Positions 1 through 7,855 of a stretch of DNA of 64,000 nucleotides are shown here, piece by piece. A model generated the notes under the pieces. It did not search any database. It saw only the letters and a program-made list of their open reading frames with translations, and had not been told where the DNA came from. The stretch spans positions 1 through 64,000 of the forward strand of contig NZ_JABBMT010000011.1 in assembly GCF_012927645.1 (NCBI RefSeq). Reading direction: 5' to 3'. The DNA comes from Pseudoalteromonas arctica (GTDB lineage: Bacteria; Pseudomonadota; Gammaproteobacteria; Enterobacterales; Alteromonadaceae). The stretch's first letter is position 1; every line of letters begins with the position of its first letter. The position numbers and the translations under genes were made by a program.

Positions 1-127
1 GGTTAAAGGAAATCAAAAGAAGCTGTATAGCGCTATTAATGATTTATTTATGCAGCACTATGAGTCTGAAGACTCGGAAATTATAAGCCATGTAACACAA
101 GATAAAGGGCATGGGCGTCAAGAAGTA
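1..127 (+). pseudogene. ISAs1-family transposase, 5' exon (partial at window start)
   Basis: From position 2 this reads as 42 open codons that resemble the middle of ISAs1/H-repeat transposases: VKGNQKKLY near the start and KGHGRQEV at the end, matching the VKGNQ and (K/S)HGR blocks of the family. The gene starts before the window. At 127 the reading frame stops exactly at a codon boundary where a group II intron begins, and it resumes in the same frame at 3641. The protein sequence therefore continues without loss if the intron is spliced out. I class it as a split gene rather than a decayed one. Whether the transposase works depends on splicing and on the unseen 5' part. Confidence 0.85.
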
Positions 128-1180
128 GTGCGACGAGAGTCGCGTAGGTCGCTAACCTAGCAGGCTACACCGTAAGCAAGTACTTAAGTACTTGCTCACC
201 CACCTGCAAAAACTAGTAGTCGAAATCCGTTGGTCGGATCGCACAATCCGATCAACGGTATTCTCGAAAGAGAATGTTCGCCTGATCATGATTGTCGATC
301 AGCATAAAGAAAATGGGCGCAAAGTGTTAATGTCTGCGCTGCCCTCAACACGTAGGTATCTAGAAGCATAGTCTTTGTGCAAAGGGAAAAAGAACGGCGG
401 CGTAAGCCTGCCGACAATTTTAACCTTCTAGGATACTCCCGTCTGCTTGTCATCTTTGACACGACTTATTGGTATTTTAACTGCTGGAGTGATCTCCGGC
501 GTAAGCTGTTGTAGTTATTGTCTCACCGCTTTGCTTCGGCATCTCGGTAGTGAGACCTGTTATACGGCTAACAGTAGTCTAGGGATAGTGCGATGCCGGT
601 GACGGCATGGTGCGAAGCTTCCTGACAATGTACCCCTGTTAATTCAGTGCCTGAATCTGTGAAGATGGGCATAGCTAGCTAACAATAAGCAAGCTGGGGG
701 CTAGACTGGGTAATATGGTTAACGTAAGTGAACTGTTGATAAATACCGTCAACCGCAAAGAGCGAAATATTGTTGGTGCGCTCTGACCAAAAGGTACGTG
801 GTCGGTTAATCCTTTTACATCTGGGATTACGCCGTCTTATGACCACCGGTAGATAGACAGAACCTAAGTTACTCGTGTAACTATAACGGAACTCGGTAAG
901 CCCAATTATCTGCCTGACTAATATTAGTTACTGGGCAGGCAGCTCGTAAGAGATGCTGTTGGATAAGTGGGTAAAGGATGTCTGACCAAGCGAATGCCGG
1001 ATTGTAATGATTCGGATAAGGGTTCTAACTTTGCCTTAACCCGAAAGGGTGCAAAATTCAGACTGGTCTTTAATCGTGTGAAGGCATGTAAAGCCATCTA
1101 ATAAACTAACCCAAACGGGGATTAATTATCCCCGCGTGGGGTAGTTATTCCTCCATTTTGTGGTTACGGAGGAAAGCAAG
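128..1180 (+). ncRNA. Group II intron RNA domains I to III
   Basis: This stretch of about 1 kb has no convincing gene and lies between the intron's 5' end and its reverse transcriptase ORF, where catalytic domains I to III belong. It is rich in short complementary segments, including a perfect 20-bp palindrome at 176-195 that is best read as an intron hairpin. I did not fold it or assign the exon-binding sites. A covariance-model fit would settle the domain limits. Confidence 0.75.
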
Positions 1181-2842
1181 ATGAGTACGGAATGTATGTT
1201 CCATGTACCTGCGTTCTCCCACCAAACACATAGTTGGCATACCATTAATTGGTATGATAACGAGCGCAAGGTGAGAGGGCTACAAGTACGGATCGCGAAG
1301 GCGACTAAGCAACAACAATGGCGCAAGGCTAAGGCTCTGCAACGTATGTTGGTGCGCTCGTTTGCTGCCAAAACCTTGGCAGTCAAACGTGTAACTGAAA
1401 ATCGAGGCAAACGGACTGCTGGTGTCGATGGGGAGTTATGGAGTACACCTGAAAGTAAATGGCAAGCGCTGTTTCGATTAACGCGTAAAGGCTATAGGCC
1501 TAAACCGTTAAGGCGAGTTTATATTCCCAAAGCAAATGGCAAGCGCCGACCGCTGGGAATACCGACTATGGTTGATAGGGCAATGCAGGCGCTATACCTG
1601 CTAGCTTTAGAACCTGTATCGGAAACAATCGCAGATAGAAATAGTTACGGCTTTCGCCCTATGCGCTCAACGGCAGATGCGATTGAACAATGTTTTGTTA
1701 ATCTCAGTCGCAAGAACTCTGCACATTGGGTACTAGAGGGAGATATTAAAGGGTGTTTCGATAACATTAGTCATGATTGGTTACTTGCCAATGTTACATT
1801 GGATAAACAAGTACTCAAAAAATGGCTTAAAGCTGGGTATATGGAATCCGGTAAATTGAATCCAACAGATGCTGGGACACCGCAAGGAGGAATTATCTCT
1901 CCTGTATTAGCTAATTTGGCACTTGATGGTTTAGAAGCGGTGCTTCACTCCCACTTTGGGAAGAAAAACACTAAAGCTAGCTACAAGACTAAAGTTAACT
2001 ATGTGCGGTATGCGGACGACTTTATCATTACAGGTATCTCGAAAGAGTTACTTGAAAATGAAGTTAAACCCTTGGTAGAAGCCTTTATGGCTGAACGAGG
2101 GTTAACGCTATCACCTGAAAAAACGGTGATTACCCATATTGTTGAAGGGTTCGACTTTTTGGGGCAGAATTTACGTAAATATGAAGGTAAGCTTTTAATT
2201 AAGCCAAGCCAAAAGAACTTGCGTAACCTTCTACAGAAAGTAAAAAGCATAGTGACAGGTAATAAAACGGTAACTGCCAGCACGTTGATATCTTTACTTA
2301 ACCCTGTTTTACGAGGGTGGGCAAATTATCACAGGCATGTGGTTGCTAAAGAAACCTTTAATTATGTGGATTATCGGGTTTGGAAAATGTTGTGGCAATG
2401 GTGTCGAAGACGCCATGCTAACAGACGAAAGCGCTGGATTAAGTCTAAATACTTTAAATCAGTAGGAAAACGTAATTGGACATTTTCTGGAATATCAATT
2501 GATGGCTTCAACTATAAATTGATATACACCAATGACACAGTAATAAAGCGACATACTAAATTAAAAGCGGAAGCTAACCCGTATGACTTAGCATTCGAGG
2601 AATATTTCGAGCAGCGCTTAGAGCGAGCTTGGCGTGAATCAATGCAAGGCAAACGAAAGTTACTATCGCTTTGGCTCAGACAGCAGCAATGCTGTGTCAT
2701 GTGCCGCCATAAAATTACCAAAGAAACGGGATGGAATATTCATCATATCGTGGAAAAGGTCAAAGGCGGAACTGATGAAATGAGTAATTTAGTGTTGTTG
2801 CACCCTAATTGTCATAGGCAATTGCATACAATCAATAAATAG
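1181..2842 (+). CDS. ltrA: Group II intron reverse transcriptase/maturase with HNH endonuclease
   Basis: The 553-residue intron-encoded protein binds its intron RNA to help splicing and drives retrohoming. The order is an N-terminal RT0-like region, the reverse transcriptase with GTPQGG (about residue 232) and the catalytic YADD (277-280), a maturase/X region containing [10 protein letters not shown], and a C-terminal HNH/En domain. That domain shows CVMC, IHHI and HPNCH, the zinc-binding and catalytic HNH elements that nick the second target strand. I start at the ATG at 1181 because GGAGGAAA lies just upstream. A GTG 21 bases earlier is in frame but lacks that spacing. The domains look complete and no frameshift is seen, so the protein is probably active. 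It lies in intron domain IV, as expected. Confidence 0.93.
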   Translation: MSTECMFHVPAFSHQTHSWHTINWYDNERKVRGLQVRIAKATKQQQWRKAKALQRMLVRSFAAKTLAVKRVTENRGKRTAGVDGELWSTPESKWQALFRLTRKGYRPKPLRRVYIPKANGKRRPLGIPTMVDRAMQALYLLALEPVSETIADRNSYGFRPMRSTADAIEQCFVNLSRKNSAHWVLEGDIKGCFDNISHDWLLANVTLDKQVLKKWLKAGYMESGKLNPTDAGTPQGGIISPVLANLALDGLEAVLHSHFGKKNTKASYKTKVNYVRYADDFIITGISKELLENEVKPLVEAFMAERGLTLSPEKTVITHIVEGFDFLGQNLRKYEGKLLIKPSQKNLRNLLQKVKSIVTGNKTVTASTLISLLNPVLRGWANYHRHVVAKETFNYVDYRVWKMLWQWCRRRHANRRKRWIKSKYFKSVGKRNWTFSGISIDGFNYKLIYTNDTVIKRHTKLKAEANPYDLAFEEYFEQRLERAWRESMQGKRKLLSLWLRQQQCCVMCRHKITKETGWNIHHIVEKVKGGTDEMSNLVLLHPNCHRQLHTINK

Positions 2843-2873
2843 GACTTTTTGTACTATAATTGTTCAATCTAAC

Positions 2874-2904
2874 TTGAAATACTGTATGGGTAACCATATA
2901 TAAT
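2874..2904 (+). promoter_or_regulatory. Possible promoter for the two intron-borne small genes
   Basis: TTGAAA (2874-2879) and a perfect TATAAT (2899-2904) lie between the reverse transcriptase stop and the first small ORF, with a 19-bp spacer, slightly longer than the 17-bp optimum. It would give the small genes transcription independent of the host gene. This is sequence resemblance only. Confidence 0.35.
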
Positions 2905-2946
2905 ACTTGAGCAATACTGCTCTGTTAATTTCAAAGGTATTTCTGT

Positions 2947-3168
2947 ATGGGGAAAAATCAGTGGATTACAAAACAAGGTGACCAATGGGCTGTCAAAGGT
3001 GAAGGTAACACAAAAGCTACTACCTTACATGACACTCAAAAGGAAGCTATTGCAGCGGGACGTGAAACAGCTATTAATCAAAAAAGTGAGTTAATTATCC
3101 AAGGTGCTGACGGAAAAATCCGTGAGAAAAACTCTTATGGTAATGACGATAGCCCACCCAAAGGTTAA
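2947..3168 (+). CDS. DUF2188 family protein carried inside the group II intron
   Basis: This 73-residue protein is a recognisable DUF2188 member. The family blocks are WAVKGEGN near residue 13, the DTQKEAI helix near residue 30, and DGKIREKNSYG near the C terminus. No molecular function is established for the family; such small proteins are common in bacteria and often sit in mobile or phage-related DNA. The ATG is preceded by AAAGG at good spacing. The gene lies downstream of the reverse transcriptase and upstream of domain V, so it is inside intron domain IV and moves with the element. It could be a passenger or could help the element or host. Nothing in the sequence separates these options. 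Confidence 0.8.
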   Translation: MGKNQWITKQGDQWAVKGEGNTKATTLHDTQKEAIAAGRETAINQKSELIIQGADGKIREKNSYGNDDSPPKG

Positions 3169-3246
3169 AGCTCGGTAATAGCGGAAGCTGTGTTGTAGCC
3201 GCTGTTAATTGACCCATTTTCATAATTAAAAAAGAAAGGCATTTTT

Positions 3247-3510
3247 ATGGAATATAAAGAAATAACCGCCGAACAAGCTAGAAAGAATAGTGAACATTCG
3301 ACCTATGGTACAAAAGAAGCTCTTAAATCTATTTTTGATAGCATCAATGCTAACTCAAATGCTGGGGCAAAATCGATTACTACAATGCTGAGCAAGCAGT
3401 CTATCAATGATAATGAATTGACTGGAGTTATCTCAGAATTAGAACTCAAAGGATTTGAGGTTGATTTAAAGGACAAAGCCACAGTGTATACTTTAACTAT
3501 CAAATGGTAA
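3247..3510 (+). CDS. Unknown 87-residue protein carried inside the group II intron
   Basis: I do not recognise a characterised family. The ATG follows AAGAAAGG at good Shine-Dalgarno spacing, which supports real translation. The protein is mostly charged and helical, with no signal peptide or membrane segment, and ends in an alternating pattern (ELELKGFEVDL then VYTLTIKW) that predicts two short beta strands. That ending resembles small phage proteins finishing in a TISW-like strand, but I cannot confirm homology. It lies 78 bases after the DUF2188 gene and 55 bases before domain V, so the pair probably forms a two-gene unit inside intron domain IV. Confidence 0.6.
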   Translation: MEYKEITAEQARKNSEHSTYGTKEALKSIFDSINANSNAGAKSITTMLSKQSINDNELTGVISELELKGFEVDLKDKATVYTLTIKW

Positions 3511-3565
3511 CTAAAGTATAAGTTAAGTCGCTGGTCTGTACTTAGGTTCAGATTTATAAAGGCTT

Positions 3566-3640
3566 GAGCCGTATGCGGGGAAACTCGCACGTACGGTTCT
3601 TAGGGGAGGGGTAGCTAGTAATAGCTGCTCCTTACCCGAC
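3566..3640 (+). ncRNA. Group II intron domains V and VI, 3' splice site
   Basis: Domain V (3566-3599) is the conserved 34-nt catalytic hairpin: it begins GAGCCGTATGCG, has a GAAA tetraloop, and closes with GCACGTACGGTTC. Domain VI follows as the stem GAGGGGTAGCT against AGCTGCTCCTT with a candidate bulged branch A at 3634. The intron ends in AC at 3640. This is the strongest direct evidence for a group II intron. Confidence 0.93.
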
Positions 3641-4045
3641 AGTACAGTGGATTGCCTTGATGCTTCATTGTTACCTGTTGAAATAAAAGAGAATTGGCCG
3701 TCAATTAAAACAATCGTTGCGGTACAAAGAGAAAGGAAAAAAGGAGTTAGAACGAGTATAGACACTCATTTTTACCTGACATCAGTCACAGATAACACGT
3801 TAATTAGTAAAGCGATTAGACACCATTGGTTGATAGAAAACCAACAACACTGGATATTGGATGTCGTGTTTAAAGAAGATGCATCTCAAATTCACGATCC
3901 GTTAAGCGCACAACATATGGCATTATTTCGTCGAGTGGTTAGAAACATGGTAAAACAACATACGAAAAGCAATAGTTCAATAAGAAGCAAGTGTGTAAGA
4001 GCGTGTTATGACGATGCTTTTAGAGAGGAATTGTTGTTCGGTTAA
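3641..4045 (+). pseudogene. ISAs1-family transposase, 3' exon
   Basis: This is the C-terminal 134 codons of the same ISAs1 transposase whose earlier part ends at 127. The hallmark IRHHWLIENQQHWILDVVF followed by KEDAS contains the conserved HW.IEN..HW.LDV block that carries the last acidic catalytic residue of the DDE triad. The frame runs straight from the codon GTA at 125-127 into AGT at 3641, so splicing yields one continuous protein. Read without splicing, it has only a weak internal GTG start and would not make transposase. No stop or frameshift occurs within this part. The family normally encodes about 370 to 380 residues. Confidence 0.88.
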
Positions 4046-4060
4046 CATCGTTAACAAAGT

Positions 4061-4074
4061 GTGCTCGCGCCCTG
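4061..4074 (-). repeat. Probable right terminal inverted repeat of the ISAs1-family element
   Basis: On the minus strand this reads CAGGGCGCGAGCAC, sixteen bases past the transposase stop, and resembles the CAGGGCGC-type termini of ISAs1 elements. The left end lies outside the window, so neither the matching repeat nor the target duplication can be checked. Confidence 0.5.
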
Positions 4075-4251
4075 AGGTGTGAAGATGTTGAAAAATCGAA
4101 AATTATAAAAGCAAAACCTAAGAAAGTTAAAAAAATTGAATCTACAGTGAATAGCTCTAATTTCTTTCTTAATTATATTAATTTGATATTTAATTTAAAG
4201 AAATCAACAAAGACTAAGATAGAAAGGAATCAAAATATCAGCTTAAAATAA
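4075..4251 (+). pseudogene. C-terminal remnant of a gene cut by the insertion sequence
   Basis: Directly after the presumed IS end, one frame stays open for 58 codons up to a TAA at 4249-4251, with no start codon or ribosome binding site of its own. The residues are strongly lysine-rich (KAKPKKVKKIES, later KKSTKTKIERN), with an aromatic and hydrophobic patch NFFLNYINLIFN between. This is what remains when an insertion sequence lands in a gene and only its tail survives on this side. I cannot name the gene. The start of it should lie left of the insertion sequence, outside the window. Confidence 0.5.
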
Positions 4252-4263
4252 GGTTTTTTTATA

Positions 4264-4279
4264 ATTGAGTATACTCAAT
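4264..4279. repeat. Perfect 16-bp palindrome
   Basis: ATTGAGTATACTCAAT is its own reverse complement. It sits 13 bases after the broken gene and 50 bases past the end of the specificity-subunit gene. It could be an operator or part of a transcription stop; no neighbouring T-run supports a terminator. Confidence 0.5.
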
Positions 4280-4284
4280 ACAAT

Positions 4285-4320
4285 GAGTAGTATTAATCAA
4301 TGCAAATATTAATACTACTC
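4285..4320. repeat. Perfect inverted repeat, 13-bp arms with 10-bp loop
   Basis: GAGTAGTATTAAT (4285-4297) pairs with ATTAATACTACTC (4308-4320). It lies immediately downstream of the restriction-modification operon, where a terminator is expected, but neither strand has the usual T-run. It may still act as a 3' stabilising stem. Confidence 0.55.
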
Positions 4321-4329
4321 CAACTAATA

Positions 4330-5352
4330 CTATATAGATGAACTGAAATTTACACTTTTTATATATTTTTCCATATAATTCCAATCAGGCTTATCATTTA
4401 CCACTGGAAGTTTAATTATTGATGATGGCATCCTTAAAGGTCTCCATTTACGCCCATAACCCCAACGGTACTTCTCCATTTTAATCAAAGAGATAATAAA
4501 CATAGCAATATACTTATTTAGAACAGTTGAAGGATCTTTTAAATATAGTGGATTTACATCATGAGAACACGTAAATTGAGTTTCTTGATAAAAAGCTTCA
4601 CCTACCGAACCGTTATTTGTAACTGTAATACAGTTACCCTCAAATATTCTCCCCTCAAAAGACAATGAAGTTTTTTTACCAGTCTTATCAAAAGTACCTA
4701 TGTCTACTTTTTTTATATAAGAGGTAATTCCATTGTTTTTTTCAGTAGCCCCTATAAAAGGCAATGTGTCATTAGCTTTTCCAGAAACAGGTGGCTTTTT
4801 GTTGTAATATCCTTTTTTTATATTAAAAATTTCATCGTATCTAAACTCTTTCCAGTTAATAGTATCTAAGTTCAGGTTAGAATTAGTAATTAAAGGATTA
4901 CTTGAATCATTAAAAGACACCTTTTCCTTTCTTTTATTAACCCAGTCAGGAATTTCGTTTACAGAAGGAATTAGTATTTGCTTTATTGTTCTATTTGCTT
5001 GCCTACCCCAGCTATATTTATATCTATTAGTTGAAATACATAAGCTATAATAAAGCAGTTCCAAACGTGTTAGTTTTACTTTAGGCTTTAATCTTGCGAT
5101 ATGGTAGCCCGTATAGAACTCTCTTTCTTGAATGAAAGTTGATAGCACCCCATTACCACTTAAAGCACAAGTTAACTCTCCAGCTGGCGCAGGTGTAACT
5201 TTCGATAATTCTTTAACGTAGGCAGCAACGCCATTATCTCCTGACTTTCGAGAAATAAAAGCAACACCTTCATTACTTTCACACTCTTCAAGCCTATTTA
5301 ATTCTAAAGAATGGCCGTATTGAACATCAAATATGTCTTTAAGCTCAACCAT
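4330..5352 (-). CDS. BcgIB-like specificity subunit of a type IIB restriction-modification system
   Basis: The 340-residue protein is a DNA-recognition (S) subunit with two target-recognition domains. One opens at the N terminus (VELKDIFDVQYG) and the other near residue 170 (WKEFRYDEIFNIKKGYYN), a characteristic S-subunit repeat opening. Each domain would read one half of a split target sequence. Its length is close to that of BcgIB (341 residues as I recall). The ATG follows directly on the stop codon of the upstream nuclease-methylase gene, so the pair is translationally coupled. The gene is AT-rich and lies in the accessory region, consistent with acquisition. The recognition sequence cannot be deduced from the protein. 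Confidence 0.85.
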   Translation of the reverse strand: MVELKDIFDVQYGHSLELNRLEECESNEGVAFISRKSGDNGVAAYVKELSKVTPAPAGELTCALSGNGVLSTFIQEREFYTGYHIARLKPKVKLTRLELLYYSLCISTNRYKYSWGRQANRTIKQILIPSVNEIPDWVNKRKEKVSFNDSSNPLITNSNLNLDTINWKEFRYDEIFNIKKGYYNKKPPVSGKANDTLPFIGATEKNNGITSYIKKVDIGTFDKTGKKTSLSFEGRIFEGNCITVTNNGSVGEAFYQETQFTCSHDVNPLYLKDPSTVLNKYIAMFIISLIKMEKYRWGYGRKWRPLRMPSSIIKLPVVNDKPDWNYMEKYIKSVNFSSSI

Positions 5353-7221
5353 TTAACTAACCTCATTCAGCATTTTAAATACCGCATAATTTCTTACAAC
5401 AGTTTCAAAATCATCTTTGGTTATTTTAGAATAATCTGTATCTAAATAGGCCTCAGCAACCCATTCATTATCTGCGTTTACATAATTTAAAACTGACTCG
5501 CCTGCGTGAACCTCATTATTCTTATATGCTTCAATCCATCGCTCTTTAATTTCATTCCATTTACCATTTAAATCTATCCGACCTAAATGTTTAGTTTTCA
5601 TAAATCCATCATCTCGCCAATAACCAAACCACGTTTTTTTATTACTTTCCTGATGTGGTTTATGCGCTTCAAAAACAACAATGCAAGTTGGTGCACCTAC
5701 AGGATAAAATAGCTCAATTGGCATGGACATAACAGCTTTTAAGGTATGATGTTTTAATAACTCATGCTTAGCTTGGTGAGGTGAAATAACACAATTCATT
5801 GGGATAATTGCTACACCAGTGCCACCAACATCTAAAAGATCTAACATATGTTTTACAAAGTACAATTCATGAAGCTCAGCGTCACTTTTAGATTGAGCGT
5901 AAGGAGGATTTAATAGACCAACTGTTGGTTTAGCTTTTTTAATTGCATCCGTAATAGCATCATCAAAGCAACTCCCTTGATGTAAATTTGCTTTACCATC
6001 ACCACGTAAAATCATATTACTCGCCGCTAAAGCAAACATCTTTGGTGAATTTTCAATTCCAATTAGCTTATTCTTCTTAATATCTAAAATTTCTTGTTCG
6101 GTATAGGCCGTTCTTAACATTTTTTGCATCGCTGATATAAGAAAACCACCAGTACCTGCACATATATCTAATACAACATCATGCTTTGAAACATCTGCAA
6201 TTAGAGAAAATAGCTCTGCTATATGTTTAGGAGTCAAAACTATCCCTAACGCTTTTTTATCACCGCCCGTATATTTAAGAAACTCCCCATAAAACTGACC
6301 CACAACATCAAAATCATGATAAATATTAATAAATGGCCAAACATTATCATTTATAGAGTCAATCACTTCTTTAAAAACACCCTCAGGATACTCTTTTGCT
6401 GTTTTTGAGTCTGGTCGCCCTAAGTTAGGGTGTACAGCGATAGTTGTATATGGCTGGATCATTGTATCTTTTTTACCCTGAGGTATTTCAGCCTTATCAA
6501 GCTCCTTTTTAATAGCAGATAGCCAAGCATCTTGAATATCATCAGAATCAAGAGCTTTATAAGTTTTCTGAAATGCGTTGTTCATTAGCGCAATTAAAGT
6601 ACCACTCACTAACAAAGGTTTATCTTCTTCAGAAACCTTAGCTTTCGTCCAAATTAATTCATGTAACTCTCTAGAAAATGAAATTAAGTCTTCATGTCTT
6701 TTTTTCGCAACAACAGGATCAAATGATGCTAATCTATAATAATCATCAAATGATAATAATTGCTCAACTGGTTGAGAGTGCTCATTTTTTAATTCTGTGT
6801 ATGAACCATCATTACTTGCAAAAATATAATTTGATATTTTTAAATTACTCACAGTCGAACCACTAACTGCAACGGCTAAGACTATATAATCTTTAGATAA
6901 AAACTTGGCATAATGCAAAACGCCATCAACAGCATAATCAACAGGTTTATCTAAATTATTACTTTGATGTTTTTTAAGATCTGGCTTACATTCAAATACA
7001 ATTAAAAAATTATGGTCTAATTTATTTGAAATAATAAATTCAGGGTAGCCTTTATTACCTTTATTATTTTTACTGGCTTTAGAAAGTAATTTTTTTATTT
7101 TAACAATTTCAGATTTTTGCTCTTCAATTGATATTCCATTCTCAGCAGTGTAATAACCTAGTTCACGAAATGAATCTCGAACTAAATTTTCAGTGATACG
7201 TTCAGACAAAGTAATCTCCAT
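5353..7221 (-). CDS. BcgIA-like fused restriction nuclease and adenine methyltransferase
   Basis: The predicted 622-residue protein joins an N-terminal PD-(D/E)xK nuclease with an N6-adenine methyltransferase. The nuclease part shows PE (60-61) and, after a hydrophobic strand, ECK (77-79). The methylase part has the AdoMet motif DICAGTGG (about 352) and the catalytic NPPY (438-441), followed by a helical C-terminal part that would bind the S subunit. This fusion, paired with a separate S protein, is the type IIB BcgI layout, in which the complex methylates its site and cuts DNA on both sides. I chose the ATG at 7221. The frame extends to a TTG at 7287, but nothing supports that start. Confidence 0.87.
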   Translation of the reverse strand: MEITLSERITENLVRDSFRELGYYTAENGISIEEQKSEIVKIKKLLSKASKNNKGNKGYPEFIISNKLDHNFLIVFECKPDLKKHQSNNLDKPVDYAVDGVLHYAKFLSKDYIVLAVAVSGSTVSNLKISNYIFASNDGSYTELKNEHSQPVEQLLSFDDYYRLASFDPVVAKKRHEDLISFSRELHELIWTKAKVSEEDKPLLVSGTLIALMNNAFQKTYKALDSDDIQDAWLSAIKKELDKAEIPQGKKDTMIQPYTTIAVHPNLGRPDSKTAKEYPEGVFKEVIDSINDNVWPFINIYHDFDVVGQFYGEFLKYTGGDKKALGIVLTPKHIAELFSLIADVSKHDVVLDICAGTGGFLISAMQKMLRTAYTEQEILDIKKNKLIGIENSPKMFALAASNMILRGDGKANLHQGSCFDDAITDAIKKAKPTVGLLNPPYAQSKSDAELHELYFVKHMLDLLDVGGTGVAIIPMNCVISPHQAKHELLKHHTLKAVMSMPIELFYPVGAPTCIVVFEAHKPHQESNKKTWFGYWRDDGFMKTKHLGRIDLNGKWNEIKERWIEAYKNNEVHAGESVLNYVNADNEWVAEAYLDTDYSKITKDDFETVVRNYAVFKMLNEVS

Positions 7222-7344
7222 ATTTGATATTATTTGAGTTGCAATTATTTGACTATAACATGATTTATTTAAGAGTATTATGTGCAATTAAGAATAGAGT
7301 GTGGGGGGATAGATACTTATAATAGATATAAAATTTACCTAAAA

Positions 7345-7705
7345 TGGTAGCAGTAGCGAGACTCGAACTCGCACACATTTCTGCGGGGGATTTTGACAAA
7401 CTATCAATAATTTTCATTATTGCATGGACTATATCATCAACCAATAAATTGGTGCTGGACGCTGTTTCACTAAGTTATTAACACTTAGCTAATTCCTGTC
7501 ATTAAGCCATATCGCTACAGCTCAGGTAGTCTCTGAACCTTCCCACTCAGTGGGCTTGGCTGCTGATTAGCATTATCAATTTGATAATAAGCCTTCCAGC
7601 AATTCATCCAGTTTTTCTCACTTGAAATTACTCTCAAGGGGGACACAATTTTTTAAAGACACAATAATATTCATCCCCTGTGTCTACCAATTCCACCATA
7701 CTGCC
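7345..7705 (-). tRNA. tRNA-Leu(CAA) interrupted by a group I intron
   Basis: The minus strand reads GGCAGTATGGTGGAATTGG and on to AGGGGAT at 7673, then an intron, then TCAAAATCCCC from 7396 down to an encoded CCA at 7345. Joined, the exons make an 85-nt type II tRNA with loop TTCAAAA (anticodon CAA), anticodon stem GGGGA/TCCCC, a leucine-type long variable arm, and T arm GCGAGTTCGAGTCTCGC. The acceptor stem pairs fully except for a G1-U72 wobble. A standard tRNA scan without intron handling would miss it. It marks the right edge of the accessory region, and the restriction-modification genes lie just beyond its 3' end. Confidence 0.9.
7397..7672 (-). ncRNA. Group I self-splicing intron in the tRNA-Leu(CAA) anticodon loop
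   Basis: The 276-nt intron lies between tRNA nucleotides 32 and 33. On the minus strand the conserved core elements are in order: P (ATTGCTGGAA, 7594-7603), Q (CAGCAGCCAAG, 7555-7565), R (GTTCAGAGACTA, 7527-7538) and S (GATATAGTCC, 7426-7435). R and S form P7 (GACTA/TAGTC). The internal guide GUCCCC pairs with the exon end GGGGAU, giving the required U-G at the 5' splice site, and the last intron base is G. A P6 stem (CCCAC/GTGGG) and a P9 hairpin with GAAA loop (CAATAAT/ATTATTG) are visible. There is no homing endonuclease ORF. Confidence 0.92.
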
Positions 7706-7855
7706 ACAATTTAGTTAGATCAGCTGGTAACTGATTTAACCTGAAAGTTAAAGTTAACCTTCATACCAGTTCATACCAAAAAACATTTAGTATAAGCACG
7801 AATAAAAATCAATATAATCAAGGAACTTACTTAAAACCAAGCCTAAACAGCTGTG

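Larger units (their letters stand above)
128..3640 (+). mobile_element. Group II intron (IIB-like) with RT/HNH ORF and two extra ORFs
   Basis: The element starts with GTGCGAC, the canonical group II 5' end, and finishes with a 34-nt domain V (3566-3599) and a domain VI that ends in CCCGAC. A candidate branch-point A lies at 3634, 7 nt from the 3' end. Removing 128-3640 rejoins the ISAs1 transposase frame without a lost codon, which fixes both ends. At 3513 nt it is larger than the usual 2 to 3 kb. The excess comes from domain IV, which carries two small ORFs after the reverse transcriptase. The element should move by retrohoming using the encoded maturase/reverse transcriptase/HNH protein. 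Assignment to a chloroplast-like IIB class rests only on the look of domain V. Confidence 0.92.

Noticed and set aside
176-195. Perfect 20-bp palindrome GCAAGTACTTAAGTACTTGC
   Set aside because: It lies inside domain I of the group II intron, where hairpins are expected, so I do not read it as an operator.
3647-4045. A separate small gene starting at GTG 3647
   Set aside because: It is the 3' part of the split ISAs1 transposase; the frame and homology continue from the 5' exon.
7222-7287. N-terminal extension of the restriction-methylase protein to a TTG at 7287
   Set aside because: TTG start without a clear ribosome binding site; the ATG at 7221 opens the conserved-looking helix.
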